Of a stretch of DNA of 64,000 bases, positions 9,089-17,487 are shown in pieces (within the stretch, counting starts at the first letter, position 1; each line of letters opens with the position of its first letter). The translations under genes were made by a program, and so were the position numbers. The notes under the pieces are model-generated. The model searched no databases, had not been told where the DNA came from, and was given only the letters and a program-made list of their open reading frames with translations. The stretch comes from Herbinix luporum (GTDB lineage: Bacteria > Bacillota > Clostridia > Lachnospirales > Lachnospiraceae): NCBI RefSeq assembly GCF_900070325.1, contig NZ_LN879430.1, positions 1,233,379 to 1,297,378 on the forward strand, written 5' to 3'.

Positions 9089-10054
9089 TTGAAAAGAAGA
9101 TATCTTGCCATTCTATTAATAAATGCCATCTTATTGGGAGGCTGCCAAAAATCGTCGGATCAGTTTTTTGCATACCAAGACTATATCACATCGTCAAAAA
9201 ATGATTTGGGATTTAATTTATCCGAAAATGAATTTTTTGCAAAAGAATTAGTGATATTAGATAATGAGGATTCTGGGTATGATGATAATCTGGTTACTTC
9301 AAAGGCAGCTTTTCTTTTTGATATCACTAATAAGAAGGCCTTGTATGCCAAAAACCCTTATGAAAGATTATATCCGGCAAGCCTCACTAAGCTGATGACT
9401 GCTTTAATTGTATTTAAGCGGGGCGAATTAACTGATATGGTTACTATCAGTCATAATGCCAGTAATATTCCTGTTGAAGGAGCTAAAGTCTGCGGATTTA
9501 GAGAAGGGGATCTTGTTTCCCTAGAAGACCTCCTATATTGTCTTTTAGTTTATTCCGGTAATGATGCCAGCATTGCCATTGCAGAGCATTTAAGTGGCAG
9601 TGAAGAGGCCTTTGTTAAATTAATGAACCAAGAAGCTCAAAAACTCGGTGCAGTTCATACCAACTTTGTAAATTCCCATGGACTGCATGATGATAATCAT
9701 TATACAACTGCCTATGATTTATATCTGATTTATAACGAACTGCTTCAATATGATACTTTTATTGATATAATAAATAAAGAATCCTTTACCTCTAAGTATA
9801 AAGATAAGTTTGGTAATTATAAAGAAAGAACATATAAAACTACTAATCTATATCTTACAGGGGAAAAAGAAGTTACAGAAGACATTACAATTGTTGGAGG
9901 AAAAACAGGACTTACTTCAAAAGCAGGTAATTGTTTGATTTTATTGCTTAAGGATGGTAATGATAATCAATATGTATCCCTTATCCTAAAAGCCACTAAT
10001 AGCAATAATTTATATACAGAGATGTCTAAGTTATTCTCCTTGATTATAGAATAG
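9089..10054 (+). CDS. D-alanyl-D-alanine carboxypeptidase, lipoprotein (DacA family, peptidase S11)
   Basis: A serine peptidase of 321 residues that trims the terminal D-Ala from peptidoglycan stem peptides. The active-site motifs are SxxK (Ser98-Lys101 within ASLTKLMT), SGN (156-158) and KTG in GGKTGLT. The N-terminus is a lipoprotein signal with the lipobox LLGGC (Cys19), so it should be anchored on the outer face of the membrane. There is no long C-terminal stalk domain, unlike DacA. It starts with TTG behind an AAAGGAT site, and lies downstream of mgsA, probably still in the shape transcript. Confidence 0.9.
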   Translation: MKRRYLAILLINAILLGGCQKSSDQFFAYQDYITSSKNDLGFNLSENEFFAKELVILDNEDSGYDDNLVTSKAAFLFDITNKKALYAKNPYERLYPASLTKLMTALIVFKRGELTDMVTISHNASNIPVEGAKVCGFREGDLVSLEDLLYCLLVYSGNDASIAIAEHLSGSEEAFVKLMNQEAQKLGAVHTNFVNSHGLHDDNHYTTAYDLYLIYNELLQYDTFIDIINKESFTSKYKDKFGNYKERTYKTTNLYLTGEKEVTEDITIVGGKTGLTSKAGNCLILLLKDGNDNQYVSLILKATNSNNLYTEMSKLFSLIIE

Positions 10055-10106
10055 ATATAAGCAGATTTTTTGTTGAAATTTCAAGAGAAATTGAGGGAAT
10101 TATGTG

Positions 10107-10135
10107 TTGTTTTTTCGTAATAACTATACTATAAT
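10107..10135 (+). promoter_or_regulatory. Sigma-A-type promoter for the P-loop gene
   Basis: TTGTTT (10107-10112) is followed by a 17-base spacer and a perfect TATAAT (10130-10135). Transcription should start near 10142, leaving a leader of about 95 bases before the TTG start at 10239. The leader has no strong hairpin that I can see. The promoter separates this gene from the shape cluster. Confidence 0.65.
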
Positions 10136-10238
10136 TAAATTATAAATCTAGTTTTTTTATACACTTATCACAAATGGTCTTTGGTAAATATAGGCGGCAC
10201 AAAATTCTTTGCGTGCTCATCATAAGGAGGAGATTACA

Positions 10239-10658
10239 TTGATACAGATTATTGCAGGCTCTAAGGGTAAAGGCAAGACAAAAGTCCTTATCGAGAAGGT
10301 GAATAAGGAAGTTAATGTAGCCAAAGGTAACATTGTTTATCTAGACAAGAATAACAAGCGTATCCATGAACTATCCAACAAAATCAGATTAATTAATGTT
10401 ACAGATTATCCCATTGATAATCATGATGAGTTTTTAGGTTTCCTCTGCGGTATCATTTCTTGTGACCATGATATAGAATCTATTTATCTTGACAGTTTCT
10501 TAACAATCGCTTTTGTAAGTGAAGATAATATCGAGCAAGTTTATAAAAAGCTTGAACAAATAGCAAATCATTTCAAAGTCAATCTATGTATTAGTATATC
10601 TTTAAACGAAGATCAACTCCCAGATAATATGAAAAAGAATGTAATTGTATCTTTATAG
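10239..10658 (+). CDS. Small P-loop protein of unknown function
   Basis: About 139 residues. The start is taken as TTG at 10239 because AAGGAGG lies 8 bases before it; the frame is open further upstream but has no ribosome site. A Walker A-like loop GSKGKGKT occurs at residues 7-14, followed by alternating strands and helices (NIVYLDKNN, IESIYLDSFLTIAF, LCISISLNED) that look like a minimal P-loop ATPase fold. No Walker B or second domain is obvious. I do not recognise a specific function. It is transcribed alone, from its own promoter to a shared terminator. Confidence 0.75.
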   Translation: MIQIIAGSKGKGKTKVLIEKVNKEVNVAKGNIVYLDKNNKRIHELSNKIRLINVTDYPIDNHDEFLGFLCGIISCDHDIESIYLDSFLTIAFVSEDNIEQVYKKLEQIANHFKVNLCISISLNEDQLPDNMKKNVIVSL

Positions 10659-10739
10659 ATATTAATATAAAGGTTTTTTTGCGATATTTAAAAACTTTAA
10701 TTCATTTATCTTGGTTTAAATAGATATCTAATAATATAA

Positions 10740-10793
10740 AACACTGCTTGATTAGAGACCGGATAACTTTCTAGACTCTAATCAAGCAGTGTT
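10740..10793. terminator. Bidirectional intrinsic terminator
   Basis: A near-perfect 18-bp inverted repeat: AACACTGCTTGATTAGAG pairs with its complement ending at 10793, with a loop of about 18 bases. It lies between two convergent genes, and T/A-rich tracts follow on both strands. Confidence 0.85.
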
Positions 10794-10815
10794 ATTTGTT
10801 TATCTTTAGCTGTTT

Positions 10816-11016
10816 TTAATCCTCATTTCTTATTCTGCCAAAAAAGCTTAAAGAGTAAAGGCCTGCGATTCCAACCAAGGCATATATAATCCTTGAAACC
10901 CAAGTCATATCACCAAATATAGCTTTAACTAAATCAAATTCAAAAAAACCGATTAATCCCCAGTTAATTGCACCGATTGCAACCAGAACCAGCGCAATAT
11001 AATCTAATGTTTTCAT
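10816..11016 (-). CDS. DUF378 family small membrane protein
   Basis: A 66-residue protein with two membrane helices (about 6-26 and 40-60). The DUF378 signature AIGAINWGLIGFF is clear, followed by YALVGIAGLYSL. The function of the family is unknown; YuzA of Bacillus is a member. A strong AAAGGAGG site lies 8 bases before the ATG. It is a single-gene unit convergent with the P-loop gene. Confidence 0.9.
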   Translation of the reverse strand: MKTLDYIALVLVAIGAINWGLIGFFEFDLVKAIFGDMTWVSRIIYALVGIAGLYSLSFFGRIRNED

Positions 11017-11211
11017 TATAAACCTCCTTTAAGATAGTCATAACTTATAACTAATTCTATCTATTTATTTTAACCTTCGAGATAAATCTCTGTTTTTATT
11101 TTTTCCATATTTTCCGCCTTTATGCATAGATTTATCGAAATATATAGCTTGTATCTGCTTGTTTTATTCAGTATAATATATTCGAATAGGTAAATGGAGG
11201 CGAAAGCTAGC

Positions 11212-12603
11212 TTGAGTAAAGATAAAAGGGTAGTCAAATTTAGAAAAAGAAGAACTATAAATATAGGTATTGTTATCTTCTTAATTCTTTTCATCTATAT
11301 TGCTATTAATATATATATCTTTTTTACAAAGGAACATATTTCTATATATGAAGTACAAGAGGGTTTTAATGTAGAAGATAGCCGGATAACCGGATTAATC
11401 TTAAGGGAAGAAAATATTGTATTATCAGAAAAAGCCGGATACGTTTATTATTTACATAAAGAAGGATCTAGAGTGGCTAAGGGCACTTCTGTGTACTCAG
11501 TTGATGACAGTACACAAATAATGGATATTATTACCGGAAGTGAAGATACTTTTACTTTAAACAAAGATAGCAGCAAGCAATTTCAGTATAAAATAAGCAA
11601 ATTTCATAAAACATACTCTGATAATAACTTTTCTTATGTCTATGACTTTAAGGATGATGTAGAAAGTATAGTTCTTGATGTATTAAATCAAAATATGATT
11701 GAAAAAGGACGTCAAATTGAAGAAGATACCGGTTTTGCATTTACCTATGAGGTTTTTAAAAGTCAGGCCAGTGGAATGGTTTCATATTATATGGATAATT
11801 ATGAAACCGTCACTAAAAAGTCCCTTACTAGGGAGATGTTTAATGATGAAAATTACGAGAGGGTTTCCCTTCGTACCTCTGATATGGTTTCTATAAATAC
11901 TCCTATATATAAACTGGTAACTTCAGAAGTATGGTCTATTATACTTCCTTTGACCGATTACCAGTTAGAAAAGATACAGGAAAAGGATAAGATTGAATTT
12001 ACTATTTTAAAGGATAATTTTACAACAAGTGCACCATTAAAAATATTTCAGAGTTCTTCGGATAATTCATATTACGCAGAACTAATTATGGACAAGCATA
12101 TTGTTAATTATTTAGAAGATCGCTTCTTAGAAATAGATCTTCACCTAGAAGCTGCTAAGGGATTAAAAGTACCCTTATCTGCCATAACCACAAAAGATTT
12201 TTATATAGTACCCCTATCATATTTTACTAGTGGTGGTGACAGTGATAAACCGGGGTTGATTAAGGAAGAATATGATAAAGATACAGGAGAACTTAATCCA
12301 ATATTTGTACCTGTAGATATATATTATCAGGATGATACTTATGGTTATGTGGATGCAAATCAATTTGCCCTAAATACATGGATTCGTTCTACAGAAGGCA
12401 ACAGATATCAGCTTTCGGTAACAGATAAACTTACCGGAGTATACAATGTAAATATGGGTTATGCTGTATTTAAAAGGGTGGAAATTATATATCAAAATGA
12501 ATCCTATTGTATAGTAAAAAAAGATACTTCCTATGGATTATCTCCTTACGATCACATAGCCTTAGATTCTACAACAGTTGTTGAACAAAAAATTATTTAT
12601 TAA
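11212..12603 (+). CDS. HlyD-like membrane protein of the division cluster
   Basis: About 463 residues. The start is set at TTG 11212 because GGAGG (11196-11200) lies 11 bases upstream; an ATG at 11194 overlaps that site. A basic N-terminus leads into one membrane helix (about 18-40), then an extracellular region with the lipoyl/barrel-sandwich pattern of HlyD adaptors (for example EKAGYVYYLHKEGSRVAKGTSVYSV) and a second half with SGMVSYYMDNYE. No ABC or MFS partner is adjacent. Its place just upstream of yggS-sepF-ylmH suggests an envelope or division role rather than export; this is inference. Confidence 0.8.
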   Translation: MSKDKRVVKFRKRRTINIGIVIFLILFIYIAINIYIFFTKEHISIYEVQEGFNVEDSRITGLILREENIVLSEKAGYVYYLHKEGSRVAKGTSVYSVDDSTQIMDIITGSEDTFTLNKDSSKQFQYKISKFHKTYSDNNFSYVYDFKDDVESIVLDVLNQNMIEKGRQIEEDTGFAFTYEVFKSQASGMVSYYMDNYETVTKKSLTREMFNDENYERVSLRTSDMVSINTPIYKLVTSEVWSIILPLTDYQLEKIQEKDKIEFTILKDNFTTSAPLKIFQSSSDNSYYAELIMDKHIVNYLEDRFLEIDLHLEAAKGLKVPLSAITTKDFYIVPLSYFTSGGDSDKPGLIKEEYDKDTGELNPIFVPVDIYYQDDTYGYVDANQFALNTWIRSTEGNRYQLSVTDKLTGVYNVNMGYAVFKRVEIIYQNESYCIVKKDTSYGLSPYDHIALDSTTVVEQKIIY

Positions 12604-12683
12604 TTTACTGATAATATTACTGAAATAAGTCTACGGATTAAGTCTTTATATAGTAAAAAATAACTCGAAGGGAGAGAAAGATC

Positions 12684-13418
12684 ATGATGGAGAAAAGAAT
12701 TACTGAAATTAGACAGCATATTGTGGCTGCCTGTGAAAGGGCAGGTAGAAACCCTTCAGAGGTAACCTTGATTGCAGTAAGCAAGACAAAGCCTATTTCC
12801 ATGATTGAGGAAGCTTACGATTTAGGTATCAGAGATTTTGGCGAAAACAAGGTACAGGAATTAGCAAAAAAACATGATCAATTAATAGAAAAATACGGAG
12901 ACAATATTAAATGGCACCAAATTGGCCATTTACAGCGTAATAAAGTTAAACAAGTTATTGATAAGGCTGTATTAATCCATTCCGTTGATTCTTTGCGGCT
13001 GGGTCTTATGATAGATAAGGAGGCTGCAAAAAAGGGTATAGTCTGCGATATATTAATTGAGATTAATATTGCTAAGGAAGAAAGCAAGTATGGAGTATAT
13101 GAAGAAGATTTGATTCCCCTTTTCATGGAACTGATAAAACTTCCTCATATTCGGGTAAGAGGACTAATGACCATAGCACCATATGTAACTGATCCTGAAA
13201 AAAATAGGAAGTATTTTAGTAAATTGCGACAATTATTTATTGACATAAAAACTAAAAACGTTGATAATGGACATAAAGACATATACTTTAATCCCGACAA
13301 GTTTGATATACTCTCTATGGGTATGACAGGAGATTATCAGGTGGCAATTGAAGAAGGAGCCACCATGGTTCGTATAGGGACAGGTATTTTTGGAGAAAGA
13401 AATTATTCCGAACAATAA
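12684..13418 (+). CDS. YggS family pyridoxal-phosphate homeostasis protein
   Basis: A PLP-binding protein of 244 residues with the fold-type III barrel of the YggS/YlmE/PROSC family. The PLP lysine lies in LIAVSKTKP; DFGENKVQEL, HQIGHLQRNK and LSMGMTGDYQVAIEEGATMVRIGTGIFG are family motifs. It buffers free PLP and affects amino-acid pools. Two ATG codons (12684, 12687) are equally usable behind a GGGAGAG site. It lies immediately before sepF, as in Bacillus (ylmE-sepF). Confidence 0.93.
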   Translation: MMEKRITEIRQHIVAACERAGRNPSEVTLIAVSKTKPISMIEEAYDLGIRDFGENKVQELAKKHDQLIEKYGDNIKWHQIGHLQRNKVKQVIDKAVLIHSVDSLRLGLMIDKEAAKKGIVCDILIEINIAKEESKYGVYEEDLIPLFMELIKLPHIRVRGLMTIAPYVTDPEKNRKYFSKLRQLFIDIKTKNVDNGHKDIYFNPDKFDILSMGMTGDYQVAIEEGATMVRIGTGIFGERNYSEQ

Positions 13419-13456
13419 ATCGATATATTAAGATAAATAGATGGGAGAGTCATAGG

Positions 13457-14017
13457 ATGCCTAATATTTTTAAGAATTTTCTAAATTCCATGAAGTTAAA
13501 TGATGAAGAGAATGATTTTGACGATTTCTTAGATGATGACTATTTTGATGAACCTAAAAAATCAAAAAGGGCAAAACGTAATGAAGCTAAAGCTGAGGAC
13601 AATGATTTTATTAGCATTCAAAATCAACAGCAGACTAATGTACATAATAATGAACCAAAAAAAGAAAGGGGGAGGGCTATGGAAAGAAACTCCAAGGTTG
13701 TACCTATAAGAACCACTTCAAAGGGGTTGGAGGTATGTATCATGAAGCCTACTTCCTTTGAGGATTCTCAGCTTATTTGTGACATGCTTTTATCAGGACG
13801 GGCCACTGTAATAAATCTAGAAGGCTTTGATGACAAGATGGCACAAAGAACCATGGATTTCGTATCCGGGTGTGTATATGCCATAAACGGCAGACTTCAT
13901 CGTATTTCCAGCTGTATATTTATTGTATCTCCCGATACTGTTGATATATCAGGAGACTATCTGGACATGATTAAAGACGACGGCTTTGATCCTCCTACTT
14001 TTAACACAAAATTCTAG
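13457..14017 (+). CDS. sepF: Cell division protein SepF
   Basis: An FtsZ-interacting protein of 186 residues. It has an N-terminal amphipathic membrane-binding helix (MPNIFKNFLNSM), a long acidic and polar linker (about 15-80) and the conserved C-terminal SepF domain from about residue 85, with ICDMLLSGRATVINLEG, MAQRTMDFVSGCVYAI and IFIVSPDTVDIS. It bundles and tethers FtsZ filaments at the septum. It lies between yggS and ylmH, the standard order in Firmicutes. Confidence 0.95.
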   Translation: MPNIFKNFLNSMKLNDEENDFDDFLDDDYFDEPKKSKRAKRNEAKAEDNDFISIQNQQQTNVHNNEPKKERGRAMERNSKVVPIRTTSKGLEVCIMKPTSFEDSQLICDMLLSGRATVINLEGFDDKMAQRTMDFVSGCVYAINGRLHRISSCIFIVSPDTVDISGDYLDMIKDDGFDPPTFNTKF

Positions 14018-14029
14018 ACAGGGATTATT

Positions 14030-14794
14030 ATGGAAAGAGAAGAACAATTACTACAAAGGCGCTTTCAGGATTTGGCTTTAATGGCAGACAAGAGGGAAAT
14101 AGCCTTATTTACAGACTTTTTGAATTTACATGAACAAGACTTACTTGACCGGATGAAAAAAGAATTGCCTGATATTAAATACTTTACCTATGGCGGTTAT
14201 CTAGATGCGGAAAGGAAAATTATTTGCTTATGCGGTAATAGATATATAGAAGATGTAAGGGAAATAGAGTTTCCTATTTCATGCCTTCGTATTACACCCA
14301 TAAACCAAAAATTTTCTGATAAACTTAATCACCGTGATTATCTTGGTGCTGTACTAAACCTTGGAATTAACAGAAGCAAAATCGGAGATATTATTGTTAA
14401 TGAACATGAAAGCTACCTGTTTTGCAGCTTATCTATAAGCAGCTTTATTATGGATAATTTACTACGGATAAAACATACAGTAGTAAGTACTTCTTTAATG
14501 GAATACAAAGATTTTATATATAAGCCCAATTTAAAAAAAATTACAGGAACCGTATCTTCAGTACGTTTAGACAGTATATTAGCTGTTGCCTTTAAGGGCT
14601 CCCGTAGCAAACTATCCGGCTTAATTACCGGTGGTAAAGTGTTTGTTAACAGTAAGAGTATCTTATCAAATAGCTATCTGTTAAAAGAAAATGATATTGT
14701 ATCAGTTCGTGGATTTGGTAAATTTATTTTTAAAGGAGTTACTAATCAGACTAAAAAGGGAAGATATTCTGTAGAAATACAACTATATCAATAG
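14030..14794 (+). CDS. YlmH family S4-domain RNA-binding protein
   Basis: A 254-residue protein. The N-terminal YlmH region (about 1-170, with FTDFLNLHEQDLL and NHRDYLGAVLNLGINRSKIGDI) is followed by a C-terminal S4 RNA-binding domain (about 180-250; SVRLDSILAVAFKGSRSKLSGLI). YlmH has been linked to rescue of stalled ribosomes, a general statement about the family. It starts 12 bases after sepF. In Bacillus divIVA follows next; here that place is taken by aroB. Confidence 0.92.
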   Translation: MEREEQLLQRRFQDLALMADKREIALFTDFLNLHEQDLLDRMKKELPDIKYFTYGGYLDAERKIICLCGNRYIEDVREIEFPISCLRITPINQKFSDKLNHRDYLGAVLNLGINRSKIGDIIVNEHESYLFCSLSISSFIMDNLLRIKHTVVSTSLMEYKDFIYKPNLKKITGTVSSVRLDSILAVAFKGSRSKLSGLITGGKVFVNSKSILSNSYLLKENDIVSVRGFGKFIFKGVTNQTKKGRYSVEIQLYQ

Positions 14795-14815
14795 ACCTAA
14801 CCTTATAATAATTGT

Positions 14816-14872
14816 ATGAAGGAGGAGAGCATAACCTCGTCTTAGGGTTATAGATGTGGTTATGCGATTTTT
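14816..14872 (+). promoter_or_regulatory. Structured aroB leader with remote ribosome site
   Basis: The only good ribosome site, AAGGAGG (14819-14825), is 47 bases from the aroB ATG (14873). Between them GCATAACC (14829-14836) can pair with GGTTATGC (14858-14865), which would leave about 10 unpaired bases between the site and the aroB start. The same arm can instead pair through ATAACC with GGTTAT (14846-14851), placing the site 7 bases from an out-of-frame ATG at 14854. That frame encodes MWLCDFYVSG and overlaps the aroB start. The folds are mutually exclusive. Control of aroB translation is inferred. Confidence 0.5.
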
Positions 14873-15964
14873 ATGTATCAGGATAAAATCATTGTTAATT
14901 ATGAAAGCAAACCGGCTTATTCTATTTTACTTAAAAAAGATTTCACAGGTTTAAAAGAAGCCTTGTTAAATTTGGGCTTGCAAAATCGTCGCTTCTTGGT
15001 AATAACCGACTCTAATGTCGAAAAAATTTATCTTAAAGAGTGTATGGATCTTATAGGCCCCATATCAAGAGGTATTTACAGCTTTACTTTTGAGGCCGGT
15101 GAAAACAGCAAAAATCTTGAAACTGTAAAACTGGTTTATAACAAGCTTATAGCAAAAAAGTTCGACCGTAATGATATTATCCTTGCTCTTGGAGGAGGCG
15201 TTACCGGAGATTTGGCAGGTTTTGTTGCGTCTACTTATTTAAGGGGCATAGATTTTATTCAGATACCTACCACCTTACTTGCCATGGCAGATTCCAGTAT
15301 AGGAGGAAAAACCGGTGTTGACTTTATGGCCTATAAAAATATGATTGGTGCTTTCCATCAGCCAAAGCTTGTTTATATGAACTTATCTAGTCTAAAGACC
15401 CTTCCCAAAAGGGAATTTAATGCCGGTATTAGTGAAATTATTAAGCATGGCCTTATTAAGGATGCAGATTTTTATAAATGGCTGCAAGATAATATTACTA
15501 ATATACAGTCTTTAGATTACGAAACTCTTAAACAGATGGTTTATAGAAGTTGTATGATTAAGAAGAAAGTGGTTGAAGAAGATCCTAAAGAAAAAGGAGA
15601 CAGAGCCCTTCTTAATTTTGGACATACCATTGGCCATGCCATAGAAAAATTGATGGATTTTCAGCTGCTTCACGGGGAATGTGTAGCTGTGGGCATGATT
15701 TGCGCTGCTTATATCTCTAATAAACGTGGATTTATAAGTAATGATGAATTAGAATGTATATATAAAATAATTGAAGCCTTCAATCTGCCTACAAGTATAA
15801 AAGACTTATCTTCCGAAGAGATATACCATGTAACAAGACTAGATAAAAAGATGGAGTCTGATAAAATAAAGTTTATATACTTAGAAAGCATAGGTAGAGC
15901 TATAATTGATACCTCTGTATCTAAAGATGAAATGATTGAAGCTATTAATTATGTTCAAAATTAA
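14873..15964 (+). CDS. aroB: 3-dehydroquinate synthase
   Basis: Second enzyme of the shikimate pathway, 363 residues, converting DAHP to 3-dehydroquinate with NAD and a divalent metal. Characteristic stretches are GGGVTGDLAGFVASTYLRG, IPTTLLAMADSSIGGKTGVD and the metal-binding LNFGHTIGHAIEK with GECVAVGM. The ATG at 14873 is the first plausible start after an in-frame TAG at 14843. No other shikimate gene is nearby, so the gene looks transplanted into the division cluster between ylmH and lspA. Confidence 0.95.
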   Translation: MYQDKIIVNYESKPAYSILLKKDFTGLKEALLNLGLQNRRFLVITDSNVEKIYLKECMDLIGPISRGIYSFTFEAGENSKNLETVKLVYNKLIAKKFDRNDIILALGGGVTGDLAGFVASTYLRGIDFIQIPTTLLAMADSSIGGKTGVDFMAYKNMIGAFHQPKLVYMNLSSLKTLPKREFNAGISEIIKHGLIKDADFYKWLQDNITNIQSLDYETLKQMVYRSCMIKKKVVEEDPKEKGDRALLNFGHTIGHAIEKLMDFQLLHGECVAVGMICAAYISNKRGFISNDELECIYKIIEAFNLPTSIKDLSSEEIYHVTRLDKKMESDKIKFIYLESIGRAIIDTSVSKDEMIEAINYVQN

Positions 15965-15992
15965 TAAACATAGTGGAGAAAGGCATGGTTTA

Positions 15993-16526
15993 ATGAAACA
16001 ACGAATAAGGCATCTGATTTATTTAATAATATTAGTACTTATAGATCAATTAAGTAAATATTGGGCCCGTACTACATTAAAAAAGGACGGGCCCATAAGC
16101 ATAATTTCTGGGGTACTAAAACTTCAGTATCATGAAAATACGGGAGCTGTATGGGGTATAATGGCAGATAAGACTACTTTTTTATCCATAATTACCGTTA
16201 TCCTTACAATTCTTTTAGTTTTTATCTATTTTAAGATTCCTAATAAAAAAAGATATCTGCCGGTTCATATTATATGGGTTTTTATTATAGCAGGAGCCAT
16301 AGGTAATTTTATTGATCGTATAAGCTTAAAGTATGTGGTAGACTTTATTTACTTTGAGTTAATTGATTTTCCTATATTTAATATAGCCGACTGTTATTTG
16401 ACAGTTTCTTGTGTTCTTTTATTAATTCTTAGTCTCTTTTATTATAAAGATGATGACTTTGAATTTCTTGAAAGTATTTTCAAGATAGGAAAAAGAAAAG
16501 AAAAAGATTTAGAAAATAAGGAGTAA
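15993..16526 (+). CDS. lspA: Lipoprotein signal peptidase LspA
   Basis: Membrane aspartyl protease of 178 residues that removes the signal peptide of diacylated prolipoproteins. It has four membrane helices, with DQLSKYW in the first helix, HENTGAVWGI, GAIGNFIDRI (first catalytic Asp) and FNIADCYLTVS (second catalytic Asp). ATG 15993 is preferred because GGAGAAAGG lies 9 bases upstream; the frame is open earlier but overlaps aroB. Substrates in this window include the carboxypeptidase, the GH10 xylanase and the DUF4358 lipoprotein. Confidence 0.93.
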   Translation: MKQRIRHLIYLIILVLIDQLSKYWARTTLKKDGPISIISGVLKLQYHENTGAVWGIMADKTTFLSIITVILTILLVFIYFKIPNKKRYLPVHIIWVFIIAGAIGNFIDRISLKYVVDFIYFELIDFPIFNIADCYLTVSCVLLLILSLFYYKDDDFEFLESIFKIGKRKEKDLENKE

Positions 16527-16532
16527 TAAAGG

Positions 16533-17474
16533 ATGATAGATCCAAAGGATGAACAATTAAATATCAGCCTTATTGTAGAGGAAGAGTTTGAAAAGCTTAG
16601 GATCGATAAATATCTTAGCTCAATCTTAGATGACATATCAAGATCCTCTATTCAGAAATTTATTGATGAGGGCAGGGTACTAGTGGACGGTAAGGCCGTA
16701 AAATCCAATTTTAAGCTACTTAAAGGTCAAGCCATATCTTTATATCTCCCCCAGGAAAAAGAGCCTGAAATCAAGCCAGAGAACATTCCTATAGAGGTTA
16801 TTTATGAGGATGAAGACATAATTGTAATTAATAAGCATAAAGGGCTTGTGGTTCACCCGGCACCGGGCCATGAATCAGGGACACTGGTCAATGCTTTATT
16901 GTATCATTATAAAGATCAACTATCATCAGTAAATGGACCCTTAAGGCCCGGTATAGTCCACCGTATTGACCGAGATACAACCGGAGTAATAGTAGTATGT
17001 AAAAATGATCAGGCCCATTTATATATAGCCAAGCAGTTAAAAGAACATTCTATAACAAGAAAATATCTTGCACTGGTATATAATACCTTTAAGACCGAAA
17101 GTGGAAGAGTAGAGGCTGATATTGGACGGCATCCAGTAGATAGAAAGAAAATGGCTGCCGGTGTTATAAACGGAAAATATGCCGCAACAAATTACCGGCT
17201 TATTGAAAACTTAGACAATAAATATGCTTATATAGAATGTGAACTAGAAACAGGCCGTACACATCAAATTCGAGTTCATATGGCAAGTATTAATCATCCC
17301 GTAGTGGGAGATACCGTTTATGGTCCAAGTAAAGATCCCTTTAAGCTGCAAGGACAAGCCTTACATGCTGCCATACTTGGATTTATACATCCTACAACTA
17401 AGGAATATGTTGAATTTAGAGCACCTTTGCCTACTTATTTTACGGATTTACTTTCGAAATTAAGAAGACTGTAA
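16533..17474 (+). CDS. rluD: RluA/RluD family 23S rRNA pseudouridine synthase
   Basis: A 313-residue enzyme with an N-terminal S4 domain (about 12-75; LRIDKYLSSIL and EGRVLVDGKAVKSN) and an RluA-type catalytic domain. The catalytic Asp is in HRIDRDTTGVIVVCK, with NKHKGLVVHPAPGH, ETGRTHQIRVHM and GDTVYG also conserved. It isomerises uridines in 23S rRNA. It follows lspA by 6 bases, the common lspA-rluD pairing of Firmicutes. The exact target site cannot be read from the sequence. Confidence 0.93.
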   Translation: MIDPKDEQLNISLIVEEEFEKLRIDKYLSSILDDISRSSIQKFIDEGRVLVDGKAVKSNFKLLKGQAISLYLPQEKEPEIKPENIPIEVIYEDEDIIVINKHKGLVVHPAPGHESGTLVNALLYHYKDQLSSVNGPLRPGIVHRIDRDTTGVIVVCKNDQAHLYIAKQLKEHSITRKYLALVYNTFKTESGRVEADIGRHPVDRKKMAAGVINGKYAATNYRLIENLDNKYAYIECELETGRTHQIRVHMASINHPVVGDTVYGPSKDPFKLQGQALHAAILGFIHPTTKEYVEFRAPLPTYFTDLLSKLRRL

Positions 17475-17487
17475 GGGGAAATATTAA

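Noticed and set aside
10142..10238. Riboswitch in the leader of the P-loop gene
   Set aside because: Only a four-base GCAC/GTGC pairing is visible and no known aptamer pattern matches.
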